Of a DNA stretch of 8,538 nt, positions 7,181 through 8,538 are shown piece after piece; the first letter of the stretch is position 1; every line of letters starts with the position of its first letter. The translations under genes were made by a program, and so were the position numbers. The notes under the pieces were generated by a model, which was not told where the DNA came from, ran no database searches, and saw only the letters and a program-made list of their open reading frames with translations. Source of the stretch: Sphingomonadales bacterium UBA658 (GTDB lineage: Bacteria > Pseudomonadota > Alphaproteobacteria > Sphingomonadales > Sphingomonadaceae); the NCBI GenBank assembly GCA_002299195.1, contig DBOA01000156.1, positions 1 through 8,538 of the forward strand. The letters run 5' to 3'.

Positions 7181-7656
7181 TAGCTGCAGCACGTGTGTGG
7201 TTTGCTGCGCTGACGCGGCGTGAGCAATGGCTTGTCGGTTCAGCCGGCGTGCTGACGGCGTTTGTGGTGCTGGTCTTTGGGATTATTATGCCGGTTTTAT
7301 CCGCCGCCGAGCAGGCAAAGCTTGACCATGACGCCGCGGTGCAGCGTCGTGGGCGCATTGTCGCCACGGTTGATGCCGCACTGGCAAAGCCACGCGTTGC
7401 CCGTGCAACAGCTCCTGCCAATATCGATGTGCTGATTACACAAAGTGCAGGCGAAAAGGGCTTTGACATCATCACGTCCGGCAATGCCGCGCCGGGCCAA
7501 ATGCGCTTTCGTATCGATCAGGCACGTGCGCCTGCGTTGCTCGCCTGGCTGACGGAGCTTGAGAGCCAGAATATAACCGTCAGCGGCCTTACATTGCGCA
7601 CCGGCACCAATGGCAGTGTCACCGTCGATGCCCAGTTGCAGCAGGATGCGCCATGA
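7177..7656 (+). CDS. gspM: Type II secretion platform protein GspM
   Basis: GspM is a small bitopic inner-membrane protein that interacts with GspL and helps hold GspE at the platform. The 159-residue product matches the family: a short cytoplasmic N-terminus (MIAAARVWFAALTRREQWL), where TRRE-W is a typical GspM pattern, one membrane helix at about 19-38, and a periplasmic domain of about 120 residues that starts as a probable coiled helix and ends with a ferredoxin-like fold (MRFRIDQARAPALLAWLTEL and a C-terminal VTVDAQLQ strand). The start overlaps gspL as ATGA, with GAGGA at 7168-7172 only 4 bases from the ATG, and the end overlaps gspN in the same way. The family is weakly conserved in sequence; the identification combines fold cues with the gene order. 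Confidence 0.9.
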   Translation: MIAAARVWFAALTRREQWLVGSAGVLTAFVVLVFGIIMPVLSAAEQAKLDHDAAVQRRGRIVATVDAALAKPRVARATAPANIDVLITQSAGEKGFDIITSGNAAPGQMRFRIDQARAPALLAWLTELESQNITVSGLTLRTGTNGSVTVDAQLQQDAP

Positions 7657-8348
7657 GCCGCCGTCTGGTCGTCGCCTGCGCTGTGCTACTGATTCTGTCG
7701 GTGATCCTATTCATGCCGCTGCGGACCATTGTGGGCGGTGAGGGCGTTTCGGCGCGCAAGGTGGACGGCATCATCTGGGACGGGTCGATCCGTGACTTGC
7801 GCCTTGGCAAATTGCCCATCGGCGATGTGAATGCGCGTCTTTTGGTCGGGCCTTTGTTTTTGGGCCGCGCGGACATCCTATTGTCGCGGGGCAATGCACC
7901 CTATCGGCCCGGATTTACCGGGACAGTGTCGCGCGGTTTTGGCGGAATGTCCGTCAATAATCTGAACGCAACACTTCCGGTCGCTGCGCTTTTTGCGCCT
8001 TTTCCAGCAGAAAACATCCAGTTTGAAGGCTTCTCCGTGAAATTTGCGGCGGGGCGTTGCATGCAGGCAGGGGGGCAAGTTCGCCTGATCATGTCGGACA
8101 GTTTGCCCGGGCTGAACCTGCAAAATGGCATGCTTGGGCAACCGCGCTGTGACGGTGCTGGGATTTTGCTGCCCTTGGTCAGCCAATCGGCCATGGAACG
8201 CGCCGACATCCGGCTGTCCGCGGACGGCAGCTACACGGTGACCGTAACGCTTGAAACCGAGGCGGTAGAGCAGGGTACGATGCTTACGCTTGCCGGGTTC
8301 CGTCCGGTCGCTGGCGGCTATCGCCTTGTGCAAAAGGGCCGGTTCTGA
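7653..8348 (+). CDS. gspN: Type II secretion protein GspN
   Basis: GspN is an optional T2SS component of unclear role, anchored in the inner membrane with a periplasmic domain; many systems lack it. The 231-residue product has one N-terminal hydrophobic segment (about residues 5-22) after MSRR. It is followed by the family's repeating motif GVSARKVDGIIWDGSIRDL and RLGKLPIGDVNARL, and a beta-rich periplasmic body. Cys136 (RCMQAGGQV) and Cys166 (QPRCDGAG) occupy the paired cysteine positions typical of GspN and probably form a disulfide (inference). The C-terminus (GYRLVQKGRF) is also family-like. The ATG overlaps the gspM stop as ATGA, with AGGA at 7643-7646. Its place after gspM is the usual one for gspN when it is present. 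Its requirement for secretion here cannot be inferred. Confidence 0.92.
   Translation: MSRRLVVACAVLLILSVILFMPLRTIVGGEGVSARKVDGIIWDGSIRDLRLGKLPIGDVNARLLVGPLFLGRADILLSRGNAPYRPGFTGTVSRGFGGMSVNNLNATLPVAALFAPFPAENIQFEGFSVKFAAGRCMQAGGQVRLIMSDSLPGLNLQNGMLGQPRCDGAGILLPLVSQSAMERADIRLSADGSYTVTVTLETEAVEQGTMLTLAGFRPVAGGYRLVQKGRF
8332..8338 (+). promoter_or_regulatory. Possible ribosome binding site for gspO
   Basis: AAAAGGG in the final codons of gspN lies 6 bases before the CTG at 8345. This spacing suits that codon and does not suit the TTG at 8387, which has GCGGGA directly against it and no spaced site. Confidence 0.35.
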
Positions 8349-8538
8349 ACAGCGGTCTGTTACATGTAAGCACATTAGTTGCGGGATTGCCTTTATGGTT
8401 CCTGCTAGCCTCACAACTGACGGTGGGTGCGATCTGGGGAAGCTTCGTCGCCGCCATGTGCAGTCGGTGGCCGACTGGCAAAAGTGTCGCGGCGGGGCGC
8501 TCTCACTGCGATAATTGCGGGCATCAGATTGCTGCCTA
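8345..8538 (+). CDS. gspO: Prepilin peptidase GspO (PilD family), N-terminal part, truncated by window end
   Basis: GspO is the inner-membrane aspartic peptidase (A24 family) that cleaves prepilin leaders after Gly and methylates the new N-terminal Phe; it would process GspG-K encoded just upstream. The visible frame encodes WGSFVAAMCSRWPTGKSVAAGR, then SHCDNCGHQIAA: the family's GSF motif at the end of the first membrane helix, R-x-P, GRSxC and the first CxxC pair of the zinc loop (tgc at 8507 and 8516). The catalytic aspartates, the second Cys pair and most membrane helices lie beyond the window. The start is unresolved. No ATG or GTG is in frame before the GSF motif. CTG 8345 overlaps the gspN stop as CTGA, mirroring the ATGA junctions, with AAAAGGG 6 bases upstream. 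TTG 8387 is the alternative and would leave a 38-base gap. The identity is firm; the start is a best guess. Confidence 0.82.
   Translation, partial: MNSGLLHVSTLVAGLPLWFLLASQLTVGAIWGSFVAAMCSRWPTGKSVAAGRSHCDNCGHQIAA

Noticed and set aside
8290..8514. 74-codon plus-strand frame over the gspN-gspO junction
   Set aside because: The peptidase signature is encoded in a different frame, and this product has no recognisable feature.
1..8538. A previously undescribed biological system
   Set aside because: All genes belong to known T2SS families in canonical order, and there is no unexplained stretch longer than about 40 bases to hold another system.

Overview
The window is one continuous plus-strand stretch of a type II secretion system (T2SS, general secretion pathway) operon. 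In order it holds the 3' end of gspD, then complete gspE, gspF, gspG, gspH, gspI, gspJ, gspK, gspL, gspM and gspN, and the 5' end of gspO (prepilin peptidase). Nearly every base is coding. No RNA gene, mobile element, CRISPR array, promoter or terminator could be supported, and no convincing minus-strand gene was found.

The protein style (GspO with a GSF...RWP...GRSxCxxC start, GspK ending in IWRSW, a distinct GspN next to GspM) and the moderately high GC suggest an alphaproteobacterium, most likely Sphingomonadales. This is inferred from general family resemblance, not from a search.

Layout: secretin tail (1-390); cytoplasmic ATPase GspE (387-1943); inner-membrane platform GspF (1936-3153); major pseudopilin GspG (3156-3632); minor pseudopilins GspH, I, J and K (about 3652-6098); platform proteins GspL (6095-7180) and GspM (7177-7656); bitopic GspN (7653-8348); prepilin peptidase GspO (from about 8345, cut by the window end). 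Most junctions are ATGA or TGATG overlaps, so the genes are probably one transcript with translational coupling. The promoter, gspC and the rest of gspD would lie upstream.

How they work together: GspO cleaves and methylates the pseudopilin leaders. GspE, bound to GspL and docked with GspF and GspM, drives assembly of GspG capped by GspH-I-J-K into a pseudopilus, which pushes folded periplasmic substrates through the GspD outer-membrane channel. No secreted substrate is encoded here.

I did not find a previously undescribed system. The points worth a second look are translation-start oddities (TTG for gspI, a possible CTG for gspO, an ambiguous gspH start), an unusually long GspG leader, and a dedicated peptidase gene within the operon.
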